Source: CALDSL01 sp039810245 (GTDB lineage: Bacteria; Chloroflexota; Anaerolineae; Anaerolineales; Anaerolineaceae). Taken from it: a stretch of DNA of 47,936 nucleotides. A program made the position numbers and the translations under genes. Position 1 is the first letter of the stretch. Each line of letters opens with the position of its first letter. Positions 34,146 through 41,513 of this stretch are shown here, piece after piece. The notes beneath the pieces are model-generated. The model searched no databases. It worked only from the letters and a program-made list of their open reading frames with translations, and had not been told where the DNA came from. Location of the stretch: contig JBDHWQ010000026.1 of NCBI GenBank assembly GCA_039810245.1, positions 1 to 47,936 of the forward strand, in the 5' to 3' direction.

Positions 34146-35039
34146 TTAGATCAGCCCGCGTGCCGCGTTGCTGGCGCGCGATGCGCGCGGATCGGGGTTC
34201 TCCACCACGATCAGCCCCTGCGTGCGCGGCCCCAACAGCGTGGCCAGCGGCAGGTTGATGCTGTGCTCGCTAAACGGCGTGCCGCTGAAAAAATCTTCGG
34301 CATGCTCGCGTAGCAGGCGTGAATCCTGCGTGTTGGGCTGCACGCTTTGCAGCAGCGCAATGTGCTGGATCGAGTCGAACTCGTCTAAAAACTCCTGGAA
34401 GAAGTCCAGCATGTTGCGGTGGTTGCGCACCTTTTCCAGCGCGGTCAGGTGGCCTTCTTCCATGGCGAAGATCGGCAGCAGGTTGAGCATTTCTCCCAGC
34501 GTGGCCTGCGCGTGGTCAATGTACCCGGCATAGCTCAGGTACGACAGCCCCGGCGTGCACACCACCATGTAGATGTGCGGGATCATGCTGCGGATCAGGC
34601 GCTCGATCTCAGCGCTGCTCATCCCGCCCGCCGCTGCTTCCGCCGCGGTCTGCACCAGGATACCCAGCCCCACAGAGGTGGTTTGTGAGTCGATCATCTG
34701 TACCCGCACGCGCCCCTTGAGCTCATCGGCCACGCGGTTGACGCAGCCATATACTTCGCTGAGCTGGGCAGACATCAGGATCGCGATCACGTCGTCATAG
34801 CTCTGGCCCAGGCTGAACAGCAGGTTCTGCAGCCTGTCTGCGGATGGCGCGCGCAGTTTGGGATTGAGCTGCGCGTTGGCCGAGGAAGGCAGGTTGTTGG
34901 CGCGAATATCACGGCCTTCGTCGAACACCACGCCATTCAGGACTACGTCCAGGCCCAGTACGCGCACCAGGTTGCGCCCCGGGAAGGCCAACTGTGGGAA
35001 CTGCGCCGATGTATCCGTCAGGATGCAGACAGATCCCAT
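34146..35039 (-). CDS. DegV-family fatty-acid-binding protein (FakB type)
   Basis: DegV proteins carry fatty acids and present them to the FakA kinase, forming acyl phosphate for lipid synthesis. The 297-residue protein starts MGSVCILTDTSAQFP, the DegV signature, with the lipid-binding region at ADRLQNLLFSLGQSYDDVIAILMSAQLS seen in parts, IDSQTTSVGLGILVQTAAEAA, and a second domain from about 150. The ATG is one base after the fakA stop, so the pair is translationally coupled. It is a strong context case for FakB; the exact fatty acid preference is unknown. Confidence 0.9.
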   Translation of the reverse strand: MGSVCILTDTSAQFPQLAFPGRNLVRVLGLDVVLNGVVFDEGRDIRANNLPSSANAQLNPKLRAPSADRLQNLLFSLGQSYDDVIAILMSAQLSEVYGCVNRVADELKGRVRVQMIDSQTTSVGLGILVQTAAEAAAGGMSSAEIERLIRSMIPHIYMVVCTPGLSYLSYAGYIDHAQATLGEMLNLLPIFAMEEGHLTALEKVRNHRNMLDFFQEFLDEFDSIQHIALLQSVQPNTQDSRLLREHAEDFFSGTPFSEHSINLPLATLLGPRTQGLIVVENPDPRASRASNAARGLI

Positions 35040-35040
35040 G

Positions 35041-36726
35041 TTATTCTACCGAGATGATGAACTGGTAATGCGGCTGTAACCCTTCGTGCAACTCGATTTC
35101 ATGCGAAGGGTACTGCTCGCGGATGCGATCTACAATGCGGTTAACTTCCGCGCGTGAGATATTGTCGCCATAGAACAGGGTAATCCGCTCGCGGTCGTCC
35201 GTTTCGCCTTTTTCCAGCAGGTCCAGGCAGGCTTCTTCCAGGTTGGAAGACGAGGTAACCAGCTTGCCGTTCAGTAACCCGATCACCTGCCCGGCTTCCA
35301 CCTTGACCCCGTTAATTTCCACCGAGCGTGTGGCAATGGTGATTTCCCCGGTGACCACATCTTTGGCGGCTTCGGTCATTTCGCGCACCACGCGATCAAA
35401 ATCGCCATCGGGGGCCATGCGCAGCATGGCCGAGAGGCCCTGCGGCACGCTGGTGCACGGGATCACCGCCACCTTCTTGACCGAAACGGTCGACGCGGTT
35501 TGCGCTGCCAGGACGATATTCTTGTTATTCGGGAGGACCACAATCTTTTCGGTGGGCAAGTCTTCGAACGCGCGTACGATTTCTTCCGTGCTCGGGTTCA
35601 TCGTCTGCCCGCCTGCGACGATGGCCGCAACACCCAGGCTGGCGAAGATGCGCGAGATGCCTTGCCCCGGCGAGACTGCCACCACCGCGATTTGCCCCGG
35701 CGTAACCGTGGCCAGCGGCAGCCGCGCTTCCTTGGGCTGGCTCAGCACTTCCATCTGCGCCACCAGGTTTTCCATCGCCACTTTGGTGATGGTACCCAGC
35801 TTCATGGTAAATTCGATCGGCTCGTAGCGTTTCTCGTTGGGCACGTGGATGTGCATGCGGTAGAACCCGTCGCCTTCGCCCACCTGGATCGACGTGCCGA
35901 TCTCGGCCAGGCCGCTGTAAAAGTGTTCCAAGTCCAGCGTGCCGTTCGGGCGGAAGTCCACCACCACTTCGTAATCCTGTCCAGGCTCTACCTCTTCCAG
36001 GCCCTGTTCCATCTGCATCGCCGAGAGCGGCTGCACCGTGTTGACCGGCGTTTCCAGTGGCATGCCCTTGAGCTGGCGCAGCATGCCTTCCAGGATGAAA
36101 AACAGGCCCTTGCCGCCGGAATCGACTACGCCTGCCTGCTTGAGCACCGGCAGCAGATCGGGCGTGTGCTGCACCGAGGTATCCGCCGCGGCGACCACCT
36201 TCTCCAGCAATTGCACCATATCCTGCGTTTCGCCGGTTGCCTGCTCGGCAGCCGTGGCAACATCTTTGATCACGGTTAGAATGGTGCCTTCCACCGGCCG
36301 CACAACACCCTTATAGGCTGTGTTGCGGCCTTCGGCCAGTGCCTGCGCCATGATATGGCAGTCCAGGCGCTCGTGGTTATCCGCGGCGCGCGCGATCCCA
36401 CGCCAGATCTGCGATAGGATGACGCCCGAGTTGCCGCGCGCGCCCATCAAGGCGCCCTGCGCAACCGCGTGGATCACTTTGCCCACGTTCTTTTCGCCCG
36501 AACTGGCGATCTCGTTATACGCCGACTGCATCGTCAGCAGCATGTTCGTCCCGGTGTCGCCATCCGGCACGGGAAATACGTTTAACGCGTTGACCGTCTG
36601 CTGGTTGGTCTTCAGCCAGGTCAGCGCGGCTTCTACCAGGGTTTTAAAATTCTGCCCATCGAAAGATTTCATGCTCGCGGTGCTGCGACCTTCCGTGGAG
36701 GCTGTGGGTTGACTGTTGCTGCTCAT
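35041..36726 (-). CDS. fakA: Fatty acid kinase catalytic subunit FakA (DAK2/DhaL domain)
   Basis: FakA phosphorylates fatty acids held by FakB. The 561-residue protein has the N-terminal DhaL kinase domain with NVFPVPDGDTGTNMLLTM and GARGNSGVILSQIWRG (metal- and ATP-binding), a middle DegV-like domain (VDSGGKGLFFILEGML region) and a C-terminal domain. AGGAG precedes the ATG. The gene follows the Asp23-like gene by 39 bases and precedes degV, the arrangement known from Firmicutes (yloU-yloV). It probably feeds exogenous or recycled fatty acids into membrane lipids. Confidence 0.94.
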   Translation of the reverse strand: MSSNSQPTASTEGRSTASMKSFDGQNFKTLVEAALTWLKTNQQTVNALNVFPVPDGDTGTNMLLTMQSAYNEIASSGEKNVGKVIHAVAQGALMGARGNSGVILSQIWRGIARAADNHERLDCHIMAQALAEGRNTAYKGVVRPVEGTILTVIKDVATAAEQATGETQDMVQLLEKVVAAADTSVQHTPDLLPVLKQAGVVDSGGKGLFFILEGMLRQLKGMPLETPVNTVQPLSAMQMEQGLEEVEPGQDYEVVVDFRPNGTLDLEHFYSGLAEIGTSIQVGEGDGFYRMHIHVPNEKRYEPIEFTMKLGTITKVAMENLVAQMEVLSQPKEARLPLATVTPGQIAVVAVSPGQGISRIFASLGVAAIVAGGQTMNPSTEEIVRAFEDLPTEKIVVLPNNKNIVLAAQTASTVSVKKVAVIPCTSVPQGLSAMLRMAPDGDFDRVVREMTEAAKDVVTGEITIATRSVEINGVKVEAGQVIGLLNGKLVTSSSNLEEACLDLLEKGETDDRERITLFYGDNISRAEVNRIVDRIREQYPSHEIELHEGLQPHYQFIISVE

Positions 36727-36765
36727 ATTGCTCCTAAGTTCCAGGGATACGCTGTTCCTTGTCCG

Positions 36766-37119
36766 TTAATCCGTGTCGCTGACGCGCAAGCCTCTCACAT
36801 GGACGTTGACCGAAGTCACCGGGATGCCCATAGCTTTTTCGACCTGGTAGCGCACGCTGTCCGCTACGCTGGCCGCGACCATTTTAATCCGCGTTCCGTA
36901 TTCAATTACGATATACAGGTCAATCTGGATGGTTTTGCCATCATATTGCACATCTACACCCATCGAGGGGTCCTTGACGATTACCTGGGCCAGGCCTTCG
37001 GCCAGGTTTTTCGCCGCCAGGCCCACAACGCCATACGACGACATCGCCGACTGGCACGCGATGGTAGCAATCGCCCGGTGGTAGACGTAGATATTTCCAA
37101 GTGGATTTTTATCAGCCAT
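36766..37119 (-). CDS. Asp23/Gls24 family envelope stress protein (YloU-like)
   Basis: A 117-residue protein. The start at 37119 (MADKNPLGNIYVYHRAI) follows AAGGGT. The family core is GVVGLAAKNLAEGL, IQIDLYIVIEYGTRIKMVAASVADSVRYQVEKAMG (seen in parts) and SVNVHVRGLRV. The family is linked to alkaline or envelope stress and to membrane-associated scaffolds; in Bacillus the yloU gene sits before yloV as here. It is divergent from rpmB. Confidence 0.93.
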   Translation of the reverse strand: MADKNPLGNIYVYHRAIATIACQSAMSSYGVVGLAAKNLAEGLAQVIVKDPSMGVDVQYDGKTIQIDLYIVIEYGTRIKMVAASVADSVRYQVEKAMGIPVTSVNVHVRGLRVSDTD

Positions 37120-37161
37120 GCAAGTACCCTTTTTCCTGTCTCTATGCTTTAACAATCTTCC

Positions 37162-37190
37162 TTGTTAGGAGATACGGAATGTGGTAAAAT
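37162..37190 (+). promoter_or_regulatory. Promoter of rpmB
   Basis: TTGTTA (37162-37167), 17-base spacer, TAAAAT (37185-37190). It leaves a leader of about 60 bases before rpmB. CCCC at 37191-37194 competes with CCCCGC further on for the same G run (37203-37208), so two alternative hairpins are possible in the leader. Confidence 0.65.
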
Positions 37191-37256
37191 CCCCTGTCGC
37201 AGCGGGGGACGGCTTTGGCCCCGCGTTTCACCAAGATATCGAAAGGAAATTCGACG

Positions 37257-37439
37257 ATGGCAAAGTGTGAGTCCTGTGGCAAAACCACGACCTTTGGACA
37301 CAATCGCAGCTTCTCCCTGCGGGCTACCAACCGCACCTTTCGCCCCAACCTGCAGCAGGTGACCGTGATGGTCAATGGGCGCAAGGTCCGCAAGGTTTTG
37401 TGCGCCAAGTGCATTCGCACCATGGCGAAGTCTGCTTAA
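37257..37439 (+). CDS. rpmB: 50S ribosomal protein L28
   Basis: A 60-residue large-subunit protein. MAKCESCGKTTTFGHNRSFS and VNGRKVRKVLCAKCIRTM match L28. It keeps both Cys pairs (C4-x2-C7 and C-x2-C near the end), the zinc-binding form. GAAAGGAAA is the ribosome site. It is the only + strand gene among - strand neighbours, the same odd orientation I recall for rpmB between spoVM and yloU in Bacillus. Confidence 0.97.
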   Translation: MAKCESCGKTTTFGHNRSFSLRATNRTFRPNLQQVTVMVNGRKVRKVLCAKCIRTMAKSA

Positions 37440-37480
37440 GCCGGCATTTTTCATTTTCTAAAGAACGTGGACAAAAGTCT

Positions 37481-37507
37481 CGGCCTGCGGCCGTGATTTT
37501 TGTTTTA
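37481..37507 (+). terminator. Terminator of rpmB
   Basis: CGGCC-TGC-GGCCG (37481-37493) followed by TGATTTTTGTTTT. It lies between rpmB and the convergent rpe gene and its T tract overlaps the end of rpe. Confidence 0.8.
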
Positions 37508-38167
37508 AGCCCCCGCGCTGCGCAGCGCGGCAATTCCCGCGGCAACGCCGCCCGGGTGCTTGAACACCGAGGTGGCTGCCACAAATACATTTGCGCCGGC
37601 TTCGGCGCAGGCCGGCAGCGTTTCGGCGGTGATGCCGCCGTCGACCTCAATATTGGCCTGCACGCCCAGCGCCTGCATCATCGCGCGGATCTGCGCGATT
37701 TTGCGCGGGGTGGTGGGGATATATTTCTGCCCCGAAAACCCGGGGTTGACGCTCATCACCAGCACCATGTCCACAAACGGCAGCACGGCTTCCAGGCTGG
37801 CAGCCGGTGTGCCCGGGTTGAGCACAATGCCCGGCGAGGCCCCCAGCTCGCGGATCACGCCCAGCGTGCGGTGCACATGCGGGTTGCCTTCGATGTGCAC
37901 AGTTAAGTGCGTGGCTCCCGCGTGGATGAAGTCCTGCACGAAGCGCTCGGGTTTTTCGATCATCAGGTGCACATCCAGTGGCAGCGCAGTGATGCGCCGG
38001 CAGGCTTCTACGATCACCGGCCCCATGCTGATATTGGGCACAAAATGGCCGTCCATCACGTCCACGTGGATCCAGTCCGCCCCGGCGCGCTCGGCCTCGC
38101 GGATTTGATCGCCCAGGCGGGTGAAATCACTGGATAAAATGGAGGGGGACAACAGGAAGTTGTACAT
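37505..38167 (-). CDS. rpe: Ribulose-phosphate 3-epimerase
   Basis: Interconverts ribulose 5-phosphate and xylulose 5-phosphate in the pentose phosphate pathway. The start at 38167 (MYNFLLSPSILSSDFTRLG) is 2 bases after the kinase stop and is coupled to it. 220 residues. Metal and catalytic motifs: HVDVMDGHFVPN, DVHLMIEKPERF, MSVNPGFSGQKY and IEVDGGITAETL. It is a standard family member. Confidence 0.96.
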   Translation of the reverse strand: MYNFLLSPSILSSDFTRLGDQIREAERAGADWIHVDVMDGHFVPNISMGPVIVEACRRITALPLDVHLMIEKPERFVQDFIHAGATHLTVHIEGNPHVHRTLGVIRELGASPGIVLNPGTPAASLEAVLPFVDMVLVMSVNPGFSGQKYIPTTPRKIAQIRAMMQALGVQANIEVDGGITAETLPACAEAGANVFVAATSVFKHPGGVAAGIAALRSAGA

Positions 38168-38169
38168 GC

Positions 38170-39288
38170 TCAACGCACCAGGTTGCGGATGGAAAGAATG
38201 ATGTACAGCCAGAAGGGGATCAGCCCGCCCACGCTGATTACTGCCAGCAGCCCCAAAAAGACTGCCAGCCAATCGATGCCTGGTCCACCGGCATTTTCGC
38301 GCGGGTCGTTGGGTTGGGTGGCGTCCGCGCGCCGCGGTCGCGAGCGTTCGACGGCTGGTGCGGGCGCGGTGTTCACAACCGGGGGCGGGGCGGCGAGCGT
38401 GGCGCTGTTCTGCTGCGCGGTGGGGAAGTTGCCCGCGAAGGGGTCGGCCATGTTGCTGAAGCTGAGCAGCACGCGGCCAAGCTGGTCGGCGGTGCGGTAG
38501 CGCGCCGATGGCTCTTTGGCCAGCACCTTGAGGATGATTGCATCCAGCGCCGGGGGGATATCCGGGTTGAGGCGGCGGGGTGAGGTGGGCGGCGCATCGC
38601 GATGCAGCCGCGCCAGCTCGCTCGAATCATCTGAGGCAAACGGCAGCTTGCCGGTCAGCATCTCATACAGGATCACGCCCAGCGAATATACATCCGAGGC
38701 GGGTGAGGGGGCATAACCGGCGGCCTGTTCGGGCGAGAAGTATTGCGGCGAACCCCACACCACGTCATTCTTCTCGTCAGGGTGAATGCTGGCCAGCGCG
38801 CGCGCAATACCGAAGTCGGTCACTTTGAGGCGCTGGTCGGGCGAGACCAGCATATTGTGCGGCTTGACGTCGCAGTGTACCAACCCGGCGCGGTGCGCAT
38901 AGCCAATCCCGGCGCAGGCCTGCACGATCAGTGGAATGGCTTCATCCACCGCGAAGCGGCCGCGCTGCTTCATCATCGTTTTCAGGTCGGTGCCTGGAAT
39001 GTATTCCATCACGATGAACAGCCGCCCGGCATCCAGCCCGAAGTCGTGTACCATCACGATGTTCGGGTGGGATAGGTTGGCTGCGGCGCGCGCTTCCTGG
39101 CGAAATCGCTCACGAAAATCATCATCTCGCGAGAAGTCCTGTCGCAGCACCTTCACCGCCACCGGCCGTTCCAGCATCAAGTCGCGCGCCAAATACACAA
39201 CTGCCATACCCCCGGTGCCGAGGGTCTGTTGGAGCTGGTACCGGTTCCCCAGCAGGGGTGTCGCGGGTGGTGGTGGGGCCGTTTGCAT
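38170..39288 (-). CDS. Serine/threonine protein kinase, PASTA-less, with C-terminal membrane anchor
   Basis: A 372-residue Hanks-type kinase. The start at 39288 (MQTAPPPPATPLLGNRYQL) follows GGAAGG. Kinase domain 15-280: GTGGMAVVYLARD glycine loop, Lys46, HCDVKPHN (138-145), DFG 158-160, GSPQYFSPEQ activation end. The catalytic HRD is HCD, so Arg is Cys: a non-RD kinase that may not need activation-loop phosphorylation. A Pro-rich linker follows, then one transmembrane helix near the end (WLAVFLGLLAVISVGGLIPF). There are no PASTA domains. It precedes rpe, as prkC does in Bacillus, minus cpgA. Confidence 0.93.
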   Translation of the reverse strand: MQTAPPPPATPLLGNRYQLQQTLGTGGMAVVYLARDLMLERPVAVKVLRQDFSRDDDFRERFRQEARAAANLSHPNIVMVHDFGLDAGRLFIVMEYIPGTDLKTMMKQRGRFAVDEAIPLIVQACAGIGYAHRAGLVHCDVKPHNMLVSPDQRLKVTDFGIARALASIHPDEKNDVVWGSPQYFSPEQAAGYAPSPASDVYSLGVILYEMLTGKLPFASDDSSELARLHRDAPPTSPRRLNPDIPPALDAIILKVLAKEPSARYRTADQLGRVLLSFSNMADPFAGNFPTAQQNSATLAAPPPVVNTAPAPAVERSRPRRADATQPNDPRENAGGPGIDWLAVFLGLLAVISVGGLIPFWLYIILSIRNLVR

Positions 39289-39300
39289 ATGCCTTCCGGG

Positions 39301-39306
39301 ATTATA
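39301..39306 (-). promoter_or_regulatory. Candidate -10 of the kinase gene
   Basis: TATAAT in TGTTATAATCCCGG on the - strand, only 12 bases before the kinase start, giving a very short leader. A TATAAT on the + strand (39328-39333) precedes the antiporter gene. Neither has a good -35. Confidence 0.45.
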
Positions 39307-39352
39307 ACACACAGTTTTTCTTGCTGATATAATTGTTAAATAGGGAGAGAAC

Positions 39353-40438
39353 ATGAGCCGAGTCAGCCGCTATTTCCGCGAAAACCCGTTGTCGTACCTG
39401 TTAATTGCCATTCCGCTGGCGCTCATTGCCGATTTTGCCGGCTGGAGCCCGCTGCTGGTATTTGGACTTTCCGCGCTGGCGGTAGTGCCCCTGGCCGGGA
39501 TGATCGGTACAGCCACCGAAGCCCTGGCCGCCTACACCGGCCCGCGCATTGGCGGCCTGCTCAACGCCACGCTGGGCAACGCTGCCGAGCTGATTATCAC
39601 CCTGGTTGCCATCCGCGCCGGGCTGCTCGACCTGGTAAAGGCATCCATTACCGGCTCGATTCTTGGCAACCTGCTGCTGGTGATGGGCGCGGCGATGGTC
39701 TTTGGCGGCGTCAAACACGGCCTGCAGCGCTTTGACCGCCGCGCCGCGTCGAACCATTCCATCCTGCTCATCCTGTCGGTGATGGCGCTGGTCATCCCCT
39801 CAATCTTCAGCCATTCGATGGGCCCGGAGACTTCGCTCACCGTCGAGGCGCTCAGCCTGAGTGTGGCGGTGATCATGATCGTGCTCTATGCGCTGGGGCT
39901 GCTGTACAGCCTGCGCAGCGCGGAAAACCCGGTCACACACCCGTCCACCGAAGCCGTAGAACATCACCACCCCAACCTCTCGGTGCGTCAGTCGATCATT
40001 CTGCTGGCGCTGGCCACGGTCGGCGTGGTATTTATGAGCGAGCTGCTGGTCTCGGCCACCGAGCACGTGGTGGAGCGCTTTGGCCTGTCGGAATTCTTCC
40101 TGGGCATCATCCTCATCCCCATCGTCGGTAACGTGGCCGAGCACGTGGTAGCGGTGCAGGTGGCCATGCGCAACCAGATGGACCTGAGCGTGGAAATCGC
40201 GGTTTCGTCCAGCGTGCAGGTGGCGCTGTTTGTGGCCCCGCTGCTGGTGTTCGTCAGCCTGGCCATGGGCCACCCGCTGACCCTGATCTTCAACACCTTT
40301 GAGCTGCTGGCAGTGGGCAGCGCCTGCATCATTGCCGCCCTGGTCGCCATTGATGGCGAATCACACTGGCTGGAAGGCGCGTCGCTGCTGGCAGTCTATC
40401 TGATCCTGGCGGTTGCCTTTTTCCTGCTGCCTGCCTGA
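39353..40438 (+). CDS. Calcium/proton antiporter (Cax family)
   Basis: Exports Ca2+ in exchange for H+. A 361-residue protein with about eleven membrane segments in two homologous halves. The first alpha repeat is GGLLNATLGNAAELIITLVA, the second VGNVAEHVVAVQVAMRN, both with the conserved acidic residues. A His-rich loop (EAVEHHHPNLS) lies between the halves, where related Cax proteins carry an acidic loop. The ATG follows AGGGAGAG. It is divergent from the kinase gene. Confidence 0.94.
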   Translation: MSRVSRYFRENPLSYLLIAIPLALIADFAGWSPLLVFGLSALAVVPLAGMIGTATEALAAYTGPRIGGLLNATLGNAAELIITLVAIRAGLLDLVKASITGSILGNLLLVMGAAMVFGGVKHGLQRFDRRAASNHSILLILSVMALVIPSIFSHSMGPETSLTVEALSLSVAVIMIVLYALGLLYSLRSAENPVTHPSTEAVEHHHPNLSVRQSIILLALATVGVVFMSELLVSATEHVVERFGLSEFFLGIILIPIVGNVAEHVVAVQVAMRNQMDLSVEIAVSSSVQVALFVAPLLVFVSLAMGHPLTLIFNTFELLAVGSACIIAALVAIDGESHWLEGASLLAVYLILAVAFFLLPA

Positions 40439-40463
40439 CCTGGCAGGGATTGCTGAGGGAGCC

Positions 40464-40952
40464 ATGTACTTCCAATTATTCGGCCGGCGCATCAGCGCGT
40501 ACGTACTGGTTGGGGCCCTGGTGATCACGGCCATTCTATTCGGCATCGTGCTCATCCTGCTGCTGACTGCCAACGCGGGGCGCGCGCCCGGCGGCGCGCC
40601 AACTGCGGTGTTCACCGTCATCCCCGCGCCCACATCTACCCCCGGCCCGCTGCCCGGAGCGCTGCCCACCCAGGCGCCGACCCCCGCCAGTCTGACGGTA
40701 GGCGGCATCAGCATCGGGGCGTATGTGCAAATCGTCAATACCGATGGCGCCGGGCTGAGGCTGCGTTCCGACGCCGGAACGGACTTCTCCATGCGCTTTC
40801 TTGGCCGCGAGTCCGAAGTCTTTGAAGTGCGCGACGGCCCCAAGGACGCCAACGGCTACACCTGGTGGTACCTGGTGACGCCGATGGATGAAAGCCGGAG
40901 CGGCTGGGCTGCATCCGAGTGGCTGGAAGTCGTCCAGAAACCCGCGCCGTAA
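40464..40952 (+). CDS. Membrane-anchored bacterial SH3-domain protein
   Basis: A 162-residue protein with one N-terminal membrane helix (about 12-34, ISAYVLVGALVITAILFGIV), a Pro/Thr-rich linker (40-75), and an SH3-type module (about 80-155: GGISIGAYVQIVNTDGAGLR to WYLVTPMDESRSGWAASEWL). Such modules bind peptidoglycan or act in envelope complexes; no enzymatic domain is present. RBS GAGGGAG precedes the ATG at 40464. It starts 25 bases after the antiporter gene and probably shares its transcript. Confidence 0.85.
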   Translation: MYFQLFGRRISAYVLVGALVITAILFGIVLILLLTANAGRAPGGAPTAVFTVIPAPTSTPGPLPGALPTQAPTPASLTVGGISIGAYVQIVNTDGAGLRLRSDAGTDFSMRFLGRESEVFEVRDGPKDANGYTWWYLVTPMDESRSGWAASEWLEVVQKPAP

Positions 40953-40985
40953 TCATCACACGAATGTTTTCCTTTCGCGCAACAA

Positions 40986-41011
40986 GTACCCTGAGCCTCG
41001 TCGAAGGGTAC
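40986..41011. repeat. Intergenic palindrome with CCCTGAGCC...GAAGGG core
   Basis: GTACCCT (40986-40992) pairs with AGGGTAC (41005-41011) around a 12-base loop. The sequence resembles a widespread intergenic palindromic repeat, CCCTGAGCCTGTCGAAGGG, that I recognise from many GC-rich genomes, with one inserted base. Next to it GCGTGG-AAGC-CCACGC (41018-41033) forms another hairpin. It is probably a mobile or repeated element remnant. Confidence 0.5.
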
Positions 41012-41049
41012 GCCCCCGCGTGGAAGCCCACGCCTCTACAGGAACCCGC

Positions 41050-41376
41050 ATGAACCCAATCCCCACCAACATTACCGCTAACCGCAACACCGGAGAGCTG
41101 ACCATCGCCTGGAACGACGGCGATACCTGCATTTACTCGTTCAAGCTGCTGCGCGCCGCCTGCCCGTGCGCGTCCTGCCGCGGTGGACACGAAAACATGC
41201 GTTCTGAGCCCGACCCGGCCGTCTTTGACGTGGTGCTGCCCGATTCCCCCGCCGTGCGCCTGGTGAAGGTCGAAGCTGTCGGATCCTACGCCATCATGTT
41301 CGAATGGGAGGACGGCCACCACTTCGGCATCTACAACTGGCACTACCTCAAGGCGTTGTGTCCGCCGATTCAGTAA
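41050..41376 (+). CDS. DUF971 (GBBH-like N-terminal) protein
   Basis: A 108-residue protein. The start at 41050 (MNPIPTNITANRNTGELTIAW) opens the family fold. LLRAACPCASCRGGHEN with C-x-C-x2-C, and MFEWEDGHHFGIYNWHYLKALCP, match the DUF971 domain, which resembles the N-terminal domain of gamma-butyrobetaine hydroxylase and is often found with iron-sulfur cluster proteins. It carries the CPCxxC cysteines that could bind metal. No partner gene is adjacent. It appears to be a stand-alone gene. Confidence 0.9.
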   Translation: MNPIPTNITANRNTGELTIAWNDGDTCIYSFKLLRAACPCASCRGGHENMRSEPDPAVFDVVLPDSPAVRLVKVEAVGSYAIMFEWEDGHHFGIYNWHYLKALCPPIQ

Positions 41377-41418
41377 CCCGTGAAAAAGCCGGCCACATTT
41401 TGTGGGCCAGGCAAAGCA

Positions 41419-41475
41419 CTCCCCCCAAAACCGTTCTTCGTTCTTCTAGCCCTCCGAAGTGAGGCTTGGGGGGAG
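41419..41475. repeat. Long inverted repeat between DUF971 gene and glnA
   Basis: CTCCCCCCAA (41419-41428) is the exact complement of TTGGGGGGAG (41466-41475), with a smaller hairpin near 41449-41465 inside. A further hairpin GGCCACA-TTT-TGTGGGCC lies just before. It lies between convergent genes and may be a terminator pair or a repeat element. Confidence 0.5.
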
Positions 41476-41513
41476 ATGGAGGGGGTGCGCGCTAGCCGTT
41501 AAATCTTCCCATC

